Assembly: GCA_905250125.1 (NCBI GenBank)
Contig: CAJNOL010000170.1
Span: 154,993 to 218,992 of the forward strand
Reading direction: 5' to 3'
DNA from: Rotaria sordida
Taxonomy: Eukaryota; Rotifera; Eurotatoria; Philodinida; Philodinidae
Length of the DNA: 64,000 nt
Shown: piece after piece, positions 51,772 to 64,000 of the stretch
Position numbering within the stretch: the stretch's first letter is position 1
Layout of the letters: each line of letters opens with the position of its first letter
Program-made: the position numbers and the translations under genes
The notes under the pieces: model-generated
What the model was told of the DNA's origin: nothing
The model's database searches: none
The model's input: the letters and a program-made list of their open reading frames with translations, nothing else

Positions 51772-52843
51772 ATGATGTTTAAAATCTTTTCATCTAAATA
51801 TTATCCATCAAATGAAAATACGAAAACAACACGAAGTGAACTTCTTTCACTTATAACTGAATCATTACCACCATTAGATAATAATAGAGAATTTTCTTCA
51901 ATACCAATTATAAATAATGAAGAAACTTCATTAAATGAACAAGATAAAAATGAGTATAAATGATTGAAAAGAAAAAAGAAACGATATACATATAAATGTT
52001 AAATTGTAGAATAGGAAATCTTCAAGTTTGTCGAATTTGTTATTCAACAGGCGATCTTCAATCATTAATTGCTCCATGTGAATGTTCAGGAACAATGGGT
52101 ATACTTCATCAAAATTGCCTTGAACGATGGCTTGAAATATCTAATACAACTAAATGTGAAATATGTCAATATGAATATGAAGTTATACGATATCCAAAAT
52201 CATTATTTTATGTAAGTATTAAATTTAATATTAAATAAATTAAAATTTAATTCTTTTTTTTTTTTGTTTTTTGAATAGTTTCTAAGAAATCCATTACATC
52301 CATCGGATATTCGTTATTTAATAAATGATATTATTTTATTTATTTTTTTAACAATAATTATTAGTTGGTATGTTGCTTTAGTTATTTGTTGTTTTTTTAA
52401 CAAAAGATTTTATTTTTTTCAGTTTTTTAGGTTAATTATTATGAGTATATCAAAAATTCAAATAACAAAAATATTTTTCGATGGTTTATCATATCTTATT
52501 TTACCATTTTCAGTATTTTTTATTTATATTGTTTGGTGTTGGGTAAAAATTTAGAAATGTTTTTGTCTTTTGATTGATATAAGATTTTCTTTTTTTTTTT
52601 CAGGTTAGTTTTCGTTATCACATTCAAGTAATCAAAGAATGGCGTTCTGTTAATCAATTAATTCGTGTAATTAATAAAAAACAAATTCAAATAAATAATA
52701 ATCAAAATGATAATAATTTATTATCAAGATCAGATATTGAACAACAATATTCACTTTTATATACATTAAATCGTGATAATTCATATAATTTGACCAGTCA
52801 AAATCAAGAGAATATATTACCAGATGTACGTATCGTCAAATAA
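51772..52843 (+). CDS. MARCH-type membrane RING-CH E3 ubiquitin ligase
   Basis: Exons are joined through a 57-base intron (about 51956-52012), then at 52212, about 52368 and 52548. The RING-CH (C4HC3) domain is complete: VCRICYSTGDLQSLIAPCEC, SGTMGILHQNCLERWLE, then TTKCEICQYEYEV. It is followed by two hydrophobic segments (IILFIFLTIIISWLIIM; FDGLSYLILPFSVFFIYIVW) and a cytosolic Asn-rich tail, the layout of MARCH2/3-like proteins that ubiquitinate membrane cargo in endosomes. The acceptor must be the second of two nearby AGs (TTTTTTAG|GTTAATT), because the first creates a stop. The upstream in-frame ATG at 51679 is also possible. Confidence 0.88.
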
Positions 52844-54220
52844 CAATTAAACCATGACTTAGAAGAATAAGGATTTATCGTTTATTATTTTGTTTTTTAT
52901 CTATTTTCATAAAATATTATCGAAAGAAATATTCAATATTCAGTGTAGAATCTAGAATTTTGTGAAATGGAGATGTTGCTGCATCAAGGGGAGTGCGATG
53001 ATGGTGAAAAGTTCATTAAAGATGGTATCGGATTATTTTTGGGCATTTTTTTCTAAGAAAATTTTTCGCAAGAAACTGGTCATTAGAGCTCATTGAGTCC
53101 AAAACTTTCAGACTTGAATCCGACGAGTTCTAGAGGCGATCGCTTCCTTTGTCATCTAAAATTATCTTTGTTAATCTGGGTGAAAAAGAAAATCGATCAT
53201 TTAATATTTAGTATATTTATCTTCATTGAAATCTTTTCCACTTGTTAATTATCGATAAACAATTATATTCTTTTCAAGTAAATAATTTCTCATTCCGAAC
53301 TCTACAAACCATTATGTTTTACTTTTTTTTTTATTGGCAAATTATAACATAACTTTTATGAGTGCAGATATTGAACTCCTCTACTGTCACACACATCCGA
53401 ATTGAAGGGCTGGCATCACGAACTTAATGTAAATATTGTCACATCCAGTTCATACGTATGTGAAGTGATTGATGAATTAAAAAAGATCATGTATTTAACA
53501 CGTCTATGATAAAACAACTTGGCAACAATATGAATAAGTCTCCACCAAATAAATAATTTATTTTTTTTTGAAATCAATGAATTCTTGATTTAATAAAACA
53601 ATATATGTCATTCAATGAATATTTTACTAAGATTAATAAAAAATTACATTCATATTTTGTTGATACTATCTTATCAAACACTAAATTTGAGTTCTTATTT
53701 CTATGATTAAAATAACTTTCTTTAATACAAAGTTGTATTTGTTTTTTTGTTTTCATCAAATAGTACTCAATAAAAAGTATCGATAATACAGGACGAAAGT
53801 CTCCAGTCTGAAAACATATTCGTAAATAAAATTTAATTATTATTAAAAGAAGAAGAAGATGAAGAAGAACTGATTCATGATCACGTAAATACAAGTATGA
53901 ATAAAATGACAATAGACAATATTAGAATAATCATTTAAAAATAGAAAAAAAAACGAGAGAAAATAAATTATAAGCGAAAATAAGAAACGTATGACAAGCA
54001 AACGAAAGATTGCATATATATGAAAAAAAATTAAGAAAGAAAGAAAGAAGAAAAACAACCACCGATGCAACGATCAATGGACAAAGAAGAAAAAGAAAAA
54101 AAAAAGGCGAACAAGAAGTCAAATGTAGATTATCTATGAACAAGAAATGGATTATTTTTCTTGTGCGTAGTTTAAACGAAAAGAAAAAATACATATTTTA
54201 AAAATTTATTTCATATGTAT
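52844..54220. other. intergenic between convergent genes, no gene seen
   Basis: Reverse-strand open stretches at 53574-54194 are F/L/I/Y-rich and look like shadows of A-rich sequence. A GA/AAAG-rich tract lies at 54030-54110. Nothing further is supported. Confidence 0.5.
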
Positions 54221-57200
54221 TCAAGTGAAATTTTCTTCTTGAGGTAAAACTGGTTCAAGATTGGGAATAGCTGGTGATATACTATTTACTTCTTGATCGT
54301 TATTAACAAATGATTCATTATGACTCTGAGGAGGAGCAGATTTCGGATGTGAATCCGATCGTAATCTTTGCGGCGGTGGAGGAGCAAGTAAAACAACCGA
54401 ATTCTTTTTCTGCATATCGACAGTTGGTAAATTACCCACATCAATTCTACCCTTATAAATAACACCATCATGTCCTTTGATATCAACCTCACTTCTATAT
54501 AAACAGAAAAAAAAACATTATATGATAAAAATTAATTTATTTTTTTGCTTTTTTTGAAATTTACCTCGAAAGCAGTGTTCCTTCCGGTACCGTAGGTCTT
54601 GAAACAAAAAAAAAAGAACAAGAAAAGAAAATATTTTGATATACTCTTTTAATATTAAATTTTTACTGTATTTTTATTTGTCGTTTAAATGGTAGTGTCA
54701 TTGTGTGCGAACCACCACACTGTCGAACAGTTGCATATACATCCGCTACACCGCCGCTCAAATCACTACTAAACTGCTGACTAAAATTTTTCAAAACAAA
54801 ATTTTATTTATATTGTATTCTATAATTTTACATAATAAATTAACCTCTTTTGAAATTGGCGTATTTGGTCCAGTTCGTAGGTAGTGTATGGACGGGGTGA
54901 CTGGATGGGACGCATACCCTGATTTGCGGGAAGACTGGGTTGTTGTCTAGAAAAAAGAAACTTTTTTTTTTTTTAAACAATTATAATTAAATTTTGAGAA
55001 GAAATAAAATCATAACAAACGACACGAACGGGTGCGGTTGAACGTCGATAGGACGATCACAACTGATGCAATGAAAACGAATGAGCTGCTTTCGTAAACC
55101 GGCCGCCTCATCTTCGGACATAAGATGTACATGTTGTTGTTGAGTCTGTTGCTGCTCTTTCTTGATTATCACGAAACATAAAACAAACACAGACAACAAT
55201 AAAGCAAAGGGAATAAACAAGAAAACAAACATATGAAACTTAGTCATGTGAATAATTTTGTACATAGACAAAACATGGGAATTCATTTGACAACAATAAT
55301 CAAAAAAAAAACTCCATATAAAAACTTACCGCCAATTTCTTCAATTTTTTCAATTGTTTATCGATATAATCACGTAAAGCATCAAGTTCTGTTCGATCTA
55401 ATTTTCCATCAATATTATGATTGATCTTTTCTAAATCTTGTCTTTGTGTATCATCCTACAAGAAAAAAAAAAGAAAATCATTTCGATATTCTTTTTTTAT
55501 CTTTTTTTTTTTGATAAATAAATATTTTGTAAATATACATGAACATGAAATTTTTGCATATAATCATTTAAATTTTGTGATAATTCATTACAAGCAGCAT
55601 TGAAATCTTTTTTCAAAACACGATTATCAATATCTCGTTTATCAGCTTTCTAAAAATAGAAAGAATAAAAATAAAAAAAAAAGAAATTTATTTGTTTTTA
55701 AAATTCTACTTTATCAATTTCATTATTAACAGTAATTTTATCAGCTTTTGTTTGATCTAATTGTTCAAGTAATTTTTTCAGTGCCTATTAATGAATTAAT
55801 TAATCTATTCATAATCAATCATATATATATATATTTAAATGTAAAACTTACATCAATATCTTGAGAAGATACATTTCCTTTATTTATTACATCTTGAACA
55901 AGTTGTTTAAGTCGATCAAGATCTTCACGTAAACGTTGTAATGCTGTTCGAAAATCAGATATATCACCGGAATAATCTGTACGTTGCTATAGTAATTATT
56001 ATATGTTAATTTAAATATGAAAATATTTTTTTGAATATAAAATACCTGTGAAGGAATTTCTCTGATTATTTCTCGAACAGGTAAAGGACTAGACGTATTC
56101 TATATAAGAAGAATTATGAATGATTATTAGTTTTTATTAAATTATTTATTTAATAAGAATAAAATTGATTGATCGATTTTGTTGTGCAAATTTTTCTTTT
56201 TCTTTTCTCTCTTTTTTTTTAATAAAAAAATTGACTACATTTGTCTGAAGAGTATTTAAAATAGTTGAAAGTACATATTTAGATAAAAAATATAGAATAA
56301 ATATGAAACATGCCGATTGTTAATAGTACAATGTAATGCTCATGTTGCAGGAAGGACAACGAGTTTTTTTGACTCAAGTATCAATGTTTGACATTAACTA
56401 AGAAATGTAAGACCATCTGGTATACCTTTCTTATCTAGGGTTGTCGTCAGATTTATTATTTGTTCAACTAACTCACATGACGATTATAATGATAAAGCTG
56501 TTTTCTTCATGCTTTGTATGCTATCTTTCTCTTTTTCTCGCTTAACATGCTAATATTGTATGCTCGTTTTTTTTTTCTCTTCCCTCATTTTATACAAGTC
56601 ACATTCACTTTTTGTTTCTATTAGATCATCATACACACGTACACACACAATCATAAAGGTGTATAATCTTGTCGTGAAGACCAGCATGATTCGTTGTTAG
56701 ATTTTATTCGTATTATGCTGTGATTTCACGACATGATATTCACATTATTTGAATTATTGTAATTTAAATTTGGTTCTTTTTTAAAACTGAGCATCGCAAA
56801 AAAAAACTTGATTGTGTTGTTTTTTCATTTCTCTTTTTATGTTTGAAAAAAAAGGATTATTTTTTTTTTGTGGAATAATAATTTTAAGTCTTAGATGGAA
56901 TCGATTACTTGAATATAAAAACAAAAAAAAACAAAAGTATGGCTGAAGTATTTTCATAGAATCCTATGTATTCTAGAAAAACAAATACTTACTTATAGAG
57001 AAAGAAAAAAACATGTTTTTTGATGTTCAAATAGGATACACTTACAGTTGTTCGTTTGGATAAAATATCATCAAAATCACGTTCCAGTACAGCAAGACGA
57101 TCAAATAAATTATTAAATTGATTTTTAAATGCATCGAATTCATCACGATTAAGTTTTTTACGCTAAAAAAAAAAAGAAAAAAAAATTTATTTGATAAAGA

Positions 57201-58717
57201 CATACAAGTAGATCTTTTTTTTTCTGTTTTTTTAATATTTATTTACTTCAAGTGCTTCAACTAAAGCCTTTAATTGTTCATGTCGATTATTTAATGTGCC
57301 TAATTGTTCTAAAAGTTCTACAAGACTATCTGATGGTAGACCAACACTTTCACTAGGTGGTGATCGTCTTCCTCCTGCGGATGAATCCTATAGAATTAAA
57401 GAAAAAAAAACAACAAAGTCATGATAAACTAACTCAATTTATTCTTTCTATACCTTTCGTTTGGCAGACTATAAAAAAAAACATAAAATAAATTTAATTA
57501 ATATTTAAATAAAATAATTAAATACATACTGTTTGACTTTGACGCTCAACAACTTGTATGGGTCGTCGATTGTCCCGTGTTGAAGCCAAAGCAGCTGCTG
57601 CATCGCTTGAAGATTTTTCTAATGATTCTCGAATACCTTTAAGTGCATCTTCTAATCGATCCCATGTGACAAAGCCACTTAAATCAGGCATGGATATAAG
57701 ATTATTATTTGCTTTTGATAATTCATCAAGACGATCACGTAATGATGTCTACAAATGAAACAAATTCACATAGATTTTTAAATAAAAATTAAAAAGAATT
57801 ATTTACAAGTAAATTTTGTAAATTACGAATTTTTTCATCTAAATTTTCAATATCAGATTTTTTAGCCTAAAGAAAAAAACAATACAAACGAGAAAATAAA
57901 TAAAACACGTAATAAGAAATGAAATATAATTACCCAATCATTTTTTTCTCTATTTAATGTATCAATAATATTTTTTAAATCATCTTGTTGTTTTTTAAGT
58001 TCATCTGTTGTTTGTTTTATTGTTTCATGAGATTCTTTTAAATCACTCATATCCGATATAAGATCTTGAAGTAATGAAGCAAGCTAAACGAAAAAAAAAC
58101 CCATAAACAAATATGTTATTATTAATAATAGTATTGTTTTGAAATAATTATACTCGTGTTATGCCATTTTCAGCTGATTCAAGACGTTTTTCCATTTGTG
58201 TATATTGCCATACTTCAAGTATAGGTCCATGATGACTTGTTGTTTGTAAAGAACCAGTATCATCAATTTTAGTTTTCGATATTTGTCTAGCTTTATCAAT
58301 TAATTCGGAATTTGATGGTATTTGATTAAGAGCATTTAATTGGGATTCAAAACGAGTTACTTTTTCTTCCAATACAGTAAGACGATCTGAACTTCGATCA
58401 CGAGCTTTTCGTCGTAATTTTTGTTTAATTTCATTATTTAAATTATCACTTTCATCAAGTTGACTTATTGATTCATCTTCATCAAATTTAACATGAACTT
58501 TTGTTGGTTTGGTTGTTGTTGATGATGATGATGCTAATAAAGCTTCTTTAATTGTACGTTCATCATGATCAGACATTGTTGGTTTATAATTAAATAAATT
58601 CATTGCTTTAAGCATTTGTAAAAGAAGAGTTTTCAAAACATTAAAATTTACAGCACCTGCCTCAGGATCACCTAAGGAAAGATGAACTAATTGTTCAAGT
58701 GATAATATATCAGCCAT
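54221..58717 (-). CDS. QRICH2: QRICH2/C16orf96-like coiled-coil flagellar protein (DUF4795)
   Basis: A reverse-strand gene of about 15 short exons. The N-terminus MADILSLEQLVHLSLGDPEA and following GAVNFNVLKTLLLQML match the conserved start of QRICH2/C16orf96 proteins. The middle is heptad coiled coil in many small exons (RLTVLEEKVTRFESQLNAL; KESHETIKQTTDELKKQ), corresponding to DUF4795. The C-terminal module has the family's IRFHCISCDRPIDV cysteine pair and later VYATVRQCGGSHTMTLPFK. Proline/serine-rich sequence ends ...PVLPQEENFT. In vertebrates QRICH2 stabilises sperm-flagellum components. The first ATG directly follows CTAATTTCAG. One intron of nearly 1 kb lies at about 56100-57045. Confidence 0.85.
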
Positions 58718-60582
58718 CTGAAATTAGAAAATTTAAATCAATTATTGATTTGTTTGTTTGTTTGTTTTTTTCTAATTCAACAAAAATTATAAAATGAATA
58801 ATGAGACTATTTTCGATTGAATATTCTAAAATGATATTTTATCGAATATATATGATATACCTACCCGTTTGCTTTTTCTCTTATCAACAATTTCTTTTTT
58901 GTTTTATTTTGTCTGTTTTATTTTATCATTACTATCCGAGCAAATACGCACATATATAACTATGTAAAAATCATTCAATGTTGTGTGCAAGCGCACGTCG
59001 ATTCTTGAAATAGAAGTAATTTCTTTCAATAAGGTTTCTAATGATGCAGACCAAATGGCACAAACAACGACATCGGAGAGTTGGTAAAAGAAATGGAAGA
59101 GCTCACTCTTACACTTTCTCGACCACCTCTTCGTTTCATTTTTTTTTATTGTTGTCGTCGTCGCTCGTCTAACAAAGCCAAGCTTTTTGTCAGTTTTTTT
59201 CTTCTTCTTCTTCTTCTTCTTCTTCTTTTTTGGCTTACTGTTGTTACCTTTCGGAACGATACATACTCTATATTATAAACGTTGTTCTTTTTTTTTCTTT
59301 TACAGTCAATTCAGTATTATTTTACGTCGAAGAAAAGAACAAAAAGAAAGTAATCAACATCATAATATTGGTTTGTTTTGTAATAAAAGAATTTCTATGC
59401 TCTTTTTTTTTTTCTTTTAAACAACCATTTGCTTGTTCGTTGTCCATGGTTTGATCTCTATGGATGGAAATTAATGTTGAATATTTATTTATCAACTAGC
59501 GCCATCATTAAACTTTTTCAAAATATTAAGTTGAATAATTCAAATATTTACGCACTTTTTTTTAAATTTATTAAATGAAAGCTTATACAATAATTTTTCT
59601 TGTAGAGAAAAACGAATTTATTATGTTATCATCCTTCTTTTTACGATAAATAGTTATAGCATGCAATTTATATCTTGAAGTAATAAAGATTTACATTTGT
59701 CGTAAATAAGAAGATTTCCATGATATTGCTTTCAGTTTGACAGTTACTACGTTTCGTGAAAGGAAAAGTCTTTATCATAATATGTTACAGGTTGTCAAAA
59801 AGGAGAACTAAGTAATTTGTACTACATATTATCCGAGTGGTAATTGTTTGTTGTGTTATGTGGATCAGTGCGGAGGAGGAAGTTCAATTTTATTCTTGCA
59901 AGTTTCAACATTTAGAAAAAAAAAATTATATTTTACAAATTGGTGCAATACAAATATCTTTCAATAGAAACAGAGGTGTACCGGGATCGCCAGGATTAGG
60001 GAAGGTAATTCCCTGCTCGGAGCACTCTGAAATAGAAATATTTTTTTAAATCAATTAGATCATGTTTGTCTTAGTGAGGTAACCACGAAAAAAAAATTGT
60101 AGGAGGATTCAACCTCCCGAATATATATGTAAAGAGGGCTCTAATCCCTTTTTAAGTTTAACTTAATCCATTATAAATTGTTATCATTATTGAAAATACT
60201 CTAACTTCTTATTTTTCAAAAAAAAAGAACTTAATTATCTATCAAGTGCTAACCAAAATCATTCTTCTCATCTATTATTTCTTATGCAATAGTATTAACA
60301 AAGATTCTTGTATTTTTTAAATAGTAAAATCATTTCTTTTTCATATATATCTTTTTCAATATATTGTGTTTTTTTTTTGTCTTAATAATAATAACAACAA
60401 CAATAATAACAGATACACGTTTTCTTGTATAAATGAATAAACAATGAAATACACACAACAAAATTAAGTCAGACGTAATTCAGGCACAAAGAAAACAATC
60501 AAAACGCAATGACTACAGCACACAATAATAAAAAAAAACACAAAGTCTTTGATATTGATGAATAACACCGGTTTATATATCA
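58718..60582. other. intergenic with CTT repeat and a GC-richer patch
   Basis: A (CTT)n microsatellite lies at about 59200-59228. Around 59970-60150 there is a patch unlike its surroundings (GGGATCGCCAGGATTAGGG, GGAGGATTCAACCTCCCG) that may be a mobile-element fragment. No coding gene is supported. Confidence 0.4.
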
Positions 60583-63380
60583 TTACTCTTGTCCTTCCAC
60601 TTGAATACTAAAGAATAACAAAAACAAATAATAACAATCGATATTTTTTCTTTTCTTTTACATGTACATACTCATCATGATGATTGTCTGTATCGATATG
60701 ATTAACACCGTTTGATGATGTTGTTTGGTGACGTTCATTACTTGGACTATGTGAACTTTGTTTTCTAAAATATTTTTCATTTTCAATAAAACTAATTTAA
60801 TAAAAAATGATTTACACAATTTACTTTCCGTTGAGTGTTTAGACGAAGAGATATGAGTAGTCATTTCGACAATTAATGTTTTGTTAGAACAAAAGAAACA
60901 AAACATTTCAATAGATATATAAGCCAAGAGAGATGGCTGTTTAAATTTTTAATGGATATTGAAAATATCTCAGTCCAGCAGCTTTCAAAAATGTTGGAAT
61001 ATCAATACGATCTTTATCGTAATGTTGTCATAATTTCGTTAAAAATTCATCTATTATGAGTTTATTTCTCTGACACTTTGAAGTTGAAACTCTCATCTCA
61101 ATTCGTATTCTTGAGGGTGTAGATTTGCGTGTGTAAGTTCAAAAAACACTCACATCCAAACATTTTTAACAATAGTCCGAAAACAGAGTTGTGTATCTTT
61201 ACCTTTTTTTTTTTTATACATTGTCACAAAGGTTATCATATTGCTCATTCTGAATTCAAAAATTTAGTTAATCATTCATTTATTATTGATGAATTTTTCT
61301 TTCATTTAGAAAATTTTTGAGAATTTTATTTTGATAATACATTGATTGTCATAATGACCAGTTATTTCCCTTCGTGCAAATAATAAACGGAAAGTAAATC
61401 ATGCACTCGAAAATAAAAGAATTCGAGAAAATCTTTTACCCATTCTTTTGATATGGTGAACGATTATCATCCTTATCTGAACTTGATTTTGATTCAGAAC
61501 GATGATGATGACGACGTTCATCTTCACGTTTCGATGTTTTTAGACGTTTTTCACGACGAGTATCTTTTACAAAATATTGTTTTTATTTTAGTGATTTAAT
61601 TAAAACATTAATCTACCTTTAGGTGATGGTGATCGTGTTCGTGATTTTGATCTTGATTGAGAACCTGAACTTCGTCGTCGATAATTACCACCGGATCGTC
61701 GATAACCTGGACTACGTGATCGACTTCTATAACAAAAAAAAATCTATTAAAAAATTCTTTTTCTAAACATTTTTCTTTTTTTTTTCAAAGGAAAAAAACC
61801 AACCATTCAGTAAGGGAAACTTATTCATTCATCTTTATCAACATTTTTAATAAAATGTATGTACTCTATTAACATACCTTCATCTTTACAGTTTCTCTGC
61901 CAAAGAGTGTAACTAAGTAAATACGATCGATCCATCCAATAGGTATGGAATATACAGGTGCATACAAATAGAATACAAAGAGAAGTATACACAAGGAAAA
62001 CAAGATTCGAGCACAAAAGCCAAATGATTTCATTTTCTTAATACTGCTGCTGATGTGGCGTCAACCAAATCATTCATTTCAACCATTAATCATCAACAGC
62101 TAGAAAAATAATCAAATTATATATCGAGAGAGAAATATAAAACATATCGAACACTGTATGTATATCTCTTGGAATTCTCTTTCATTATATTTTAATAATA
62201 AAGAAAAAAAAAACCAAACAAAATTCGTATTTGAAAAGATTTCTAATTTTTTCTTTTTCTTCACAACTAAATTACCTTGAATAACGACGTTTATTATATC
62301 GATCATCATTACGACGACTATTATATGAATCTCGATAATTACGACGATGTGAAGGTGATGGAGAACCTACGAAAAAAAGAGAAAAACAAATATTTTTTGT
62401 TTTTCAATAGAAAAACAAATCTATCTAATTTACGAAAGAGTAATGTATGAAGTGGTCGTCCACCATAATTTCTTGGACGAGCCCAACTTAAACCAATTCT
62501 TGCACCACCAACAACTCTATCAAAAAAAAAAGAAACAATAGTTATATTGAATATAGAAAAAGCGATAATTCATCACGTGTTTGACAAAAATATAGTTCCT
62601 ATTTCATTTCTCACAATGCTCAATTTGCAAACATGTGAAAGATGAAGATTTACTCCATGGAATAGATTCTTAGATAGGGGATCTCGCTGGTAAACAGTAA
62701 TTGAATGTTAACATTGGTATTTTGAATTCATCGAAATGTTACGAAAAAGTAAAAATCACGGCAGACAGAAGCATCAGAATAAGGAAAAGTTATAGAAGAT
62801 TATGGAACATTTTTAAAGCAACTACTTTTGTGTAAGATTTCATTCTCAATTAGAATAGATTCTTAGTTATTTTCTGAACCTTCTGGATTATTTCTTCATA
62901 ATGCTAAGAAAACTTTTTTTTTGTCGATTTTATTTTTTTTGTCATTGCAAACAATTGTCATAGATTCATTTCATACATGAATTAACTAGAATAATATATA
63001 ATACTTACTTTCCATCAAGTTCTTTTAATGCTCGTTCACAATCAGCTCGATGACGAAAATTAATAAATGCAAAACAAGGTGGATTTGAAGCAACCCAAAC
63101 TTCATTTAATGGTCCATAAGGTCGAAAAAGTTTTTCTATTTCACGTCGGCTTATACCTATTGCTAAATCAGATAAATGTAAACGATAACCACCTTCACCA
63201 TTCTAAAAATAATAATAAACTTGGTTTTTTTCCTCAATAAAAAAAAAAAATACATACCCAATTGCGTGCTTTCGCTGCTCGGCCTGAACTCGTTGATGAA
63301 AGAGATCCTGAACGTGAACGGGAGCGTGAACGTGAATGTGAAGGTGATTTTGAATATGAACGATCTCGACTACGACCCAT
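60583..63380 (-). CDS. SR splicing factor with SRSF3/7-like RRM between two RS regions
   Basis: About eight exons give roughly 285 residues. The start MGRSRDRSYSKSPSHSRSRS is an N-terminal RS region. The RRM follows: RNP2 YRLHLSDLAIGI, EIEKLFRPYGPLNEVWVA, RNP1 CFAFINF, ERALKELDGKVVGGARIGL. The GPLNEVWVA and NPPCFAF words place it near SRSF3/SRSF7 (9G8). After ARPRNYGG comes a long RS/RD tail (NKRRYSRSRSRSPGYRRSGG; SRSKSRTRSPSPK) and a Ser/His-rich end ...HHDDIQVEGQE. SR proteins bind exonic enhancers and recruit spliceosome components. Having RS regions on both sides is TRA2-like, while the RRM is not. No CCHC knuckle is present. The intron at about 60767-61434 is enlarged by a TIR element. 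Confidence 0.82.
60808..61404. mobile_element. TIR element in SR-gene intron, same family as the 17-kb palindrome
   Basis: The left end contains ACAATTTACTTTCCGTTGAG and the right end contains, in reverse complement, CATGATTTACTTTCCGTTTA. The word ATTTACTTTCCGTT is the one repeated in the arms of the palindrome at 17009-17424, whose left end TTACACGATTTACTTTCC nearly matches TTACACAATTTACTTTCC here. The interior of 550 bases is noncoding. Confidence 0.6.
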
Positions 63381-63600
63381 TATTCCTTTTTTTTTTTAAG
63401 AAGCAAAAAAACAAATCAAATAATTAATCTAGAACAACCAACAGAGACTAGTCAAACTTGACACAATACATAAGAACAATCAGAGAAAAAGATTTCTTTT
63501 TTTTTTTTTTTTTTTTTGTAGGAGTAAATAACAAAAAAAATTGATGATGAAATTGATTAGTCTCGTATACATATTTCACAAAAGAAAAACAAAATTCAAT

Positions 63601-64000
63601 TCAATCAGATCGATCATCACTTTCTGCATACCTTAATACAAAATAAAAACATTAAATTAATTAGAAAATAAAATTCAAATAATTTTTTACCGATGAACAA
63701 CATTAACTGCTTGTTGTTGAGGTGATCGATCTTTTGACAATGGCCGATTACGACGTGTTCTTTAAAGTAATGTTCAAATTTTCAATAAAAAGAATTTTTT
63801 TTTCCTATTTTACTTTGGTGATGATGATTTTGATCTCGATCTTTGACGATTATCACGTTTATTATATTGCATTGGACTACGTGATCGAGAATATCGTCGT
63901 CGTCGATCAAAAGTCCTATTTTAATTCAAAAAAAACATATATAATCTATTTACAAAAAAAAAAAGAAACAGAATTTATATTTTAAATCTTACCTATCATC
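63601..64000 (-). CDS. C-terminal part of an RS-domain protein (runs off the window)
   Basis: Four exon pieces are visible on the reverse strand. A donor at about 63993 leaves ...DDR at the window edge. An exon near 63916-63813 reads FDRRRRYSRSRSPMQYNKRD and QRSRSKSSSPK. An exon near 63761-63692 reads TRRNRPLSKDRSPQQQAVNV. The last exon YAESDDRSD stops at 63601. The RS composition and words YSRSRSP/YNKR resemble the neighbouring SR gene, so the two may be related or both be SR proteins. The RRM, if any, lies outside the window. Confidence 0.65.

Noticed and set aside
53574-54194. three reverse open frames rich in F, L and Y
   Set aside because: Composition is that of translated poly-purine/poly-pyrimidine DNA; no introns or domains.

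Overview
The window reads as nuclear DNA of a small, AT-rich invertebrate genome. Genes are broken by many short GT-AG introns (often 45-80 bases), the spacers are full of A/T runs, and the gene content is animal (cyclin A, an NSD/ASH1-type SET methyltransferase, SYF1/XAB2, an INCENP, a MARCH-type ligase, QRICH2). Alongside these sit genes that animals normally lack: a small NADP-type glutamate dehydrogenase and a Grg1/CCG-1-like stress protein. Several start codons directly follow a splice-acceptor-like AG. Together this fits a bdelloid rotifer (Adineta/Rotaria/Philodina type) best; that is an inference from gene content and architecture, not from a database match.

Layout. 1-2.6 kb: gene-free, with one TATA-plus-stem-loop site. 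2.66-3.28 kb (+): two-repeat Grg1-like protein behind a GA tract and TATA box. 4.95-6.30 kb (-): leucine-rich-repeat protein. 6.60-7.14 kb: unidentified relic with three in-frame stops. 7.26-8.86 kb (+): DJ-1, with a TIR element in its last intron. 8.99-14.87 kb (+): PHD-PWWP-AWS-SET methyltransferase, starting only 136 bases after DJ-1. 15.88-16.86 kb (+): unrecognised protein. 17.0-17.4 kb: near-perfect palindrome. 18.7-21.3 kb (+): cyclin A. 21.3-27.3 kb: repeat-rich, with two long foldback elements, a small hairpin and an IS630/Tc1 transposase relic. 27.3-28.3 kb (-): low-complexity protein. 29.0-32.6 kb (-): membrane-anchored P-loop ATPase. 32.6-35.8 kb: two small hairpin elements. 35.8-37.5 kb (+): NADP-glutamate dehydrogenase. 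38.7-44.4 kb (+): SYF1/XAB2, carrying two elements in introns and losing its usual tail next to a third palindrome that spans a 10-N gap. 46.87 kb: tRNA-Ile(AAT). 48.6-50.3 kb (-): very short INCENP. 51.8-52.8 kb (+): RING-CH ligase. 54.2-58.7 kb (-): QRICH2/DUF4795 protein. 60.6-63.4 kb (-): SR splicing factor. 63.6 kb to the edge (-): end of a second RS-rich protein.

Most genes are housekeeping genes (cell cycle, spindle, splicing, chromatin) with no shared pathway. DJ-1, the Grg1-like protein and possibly the foreign-type dehydrogenase fit a stress-tolerance theme. The most striking feature of the window as a whole is the density of inverted-repeat elements: thirteen candidates in 64 kb, five of them inside introns. 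No complete transposase was found. No CRISPR array, prokaryotic operon or phage is present.
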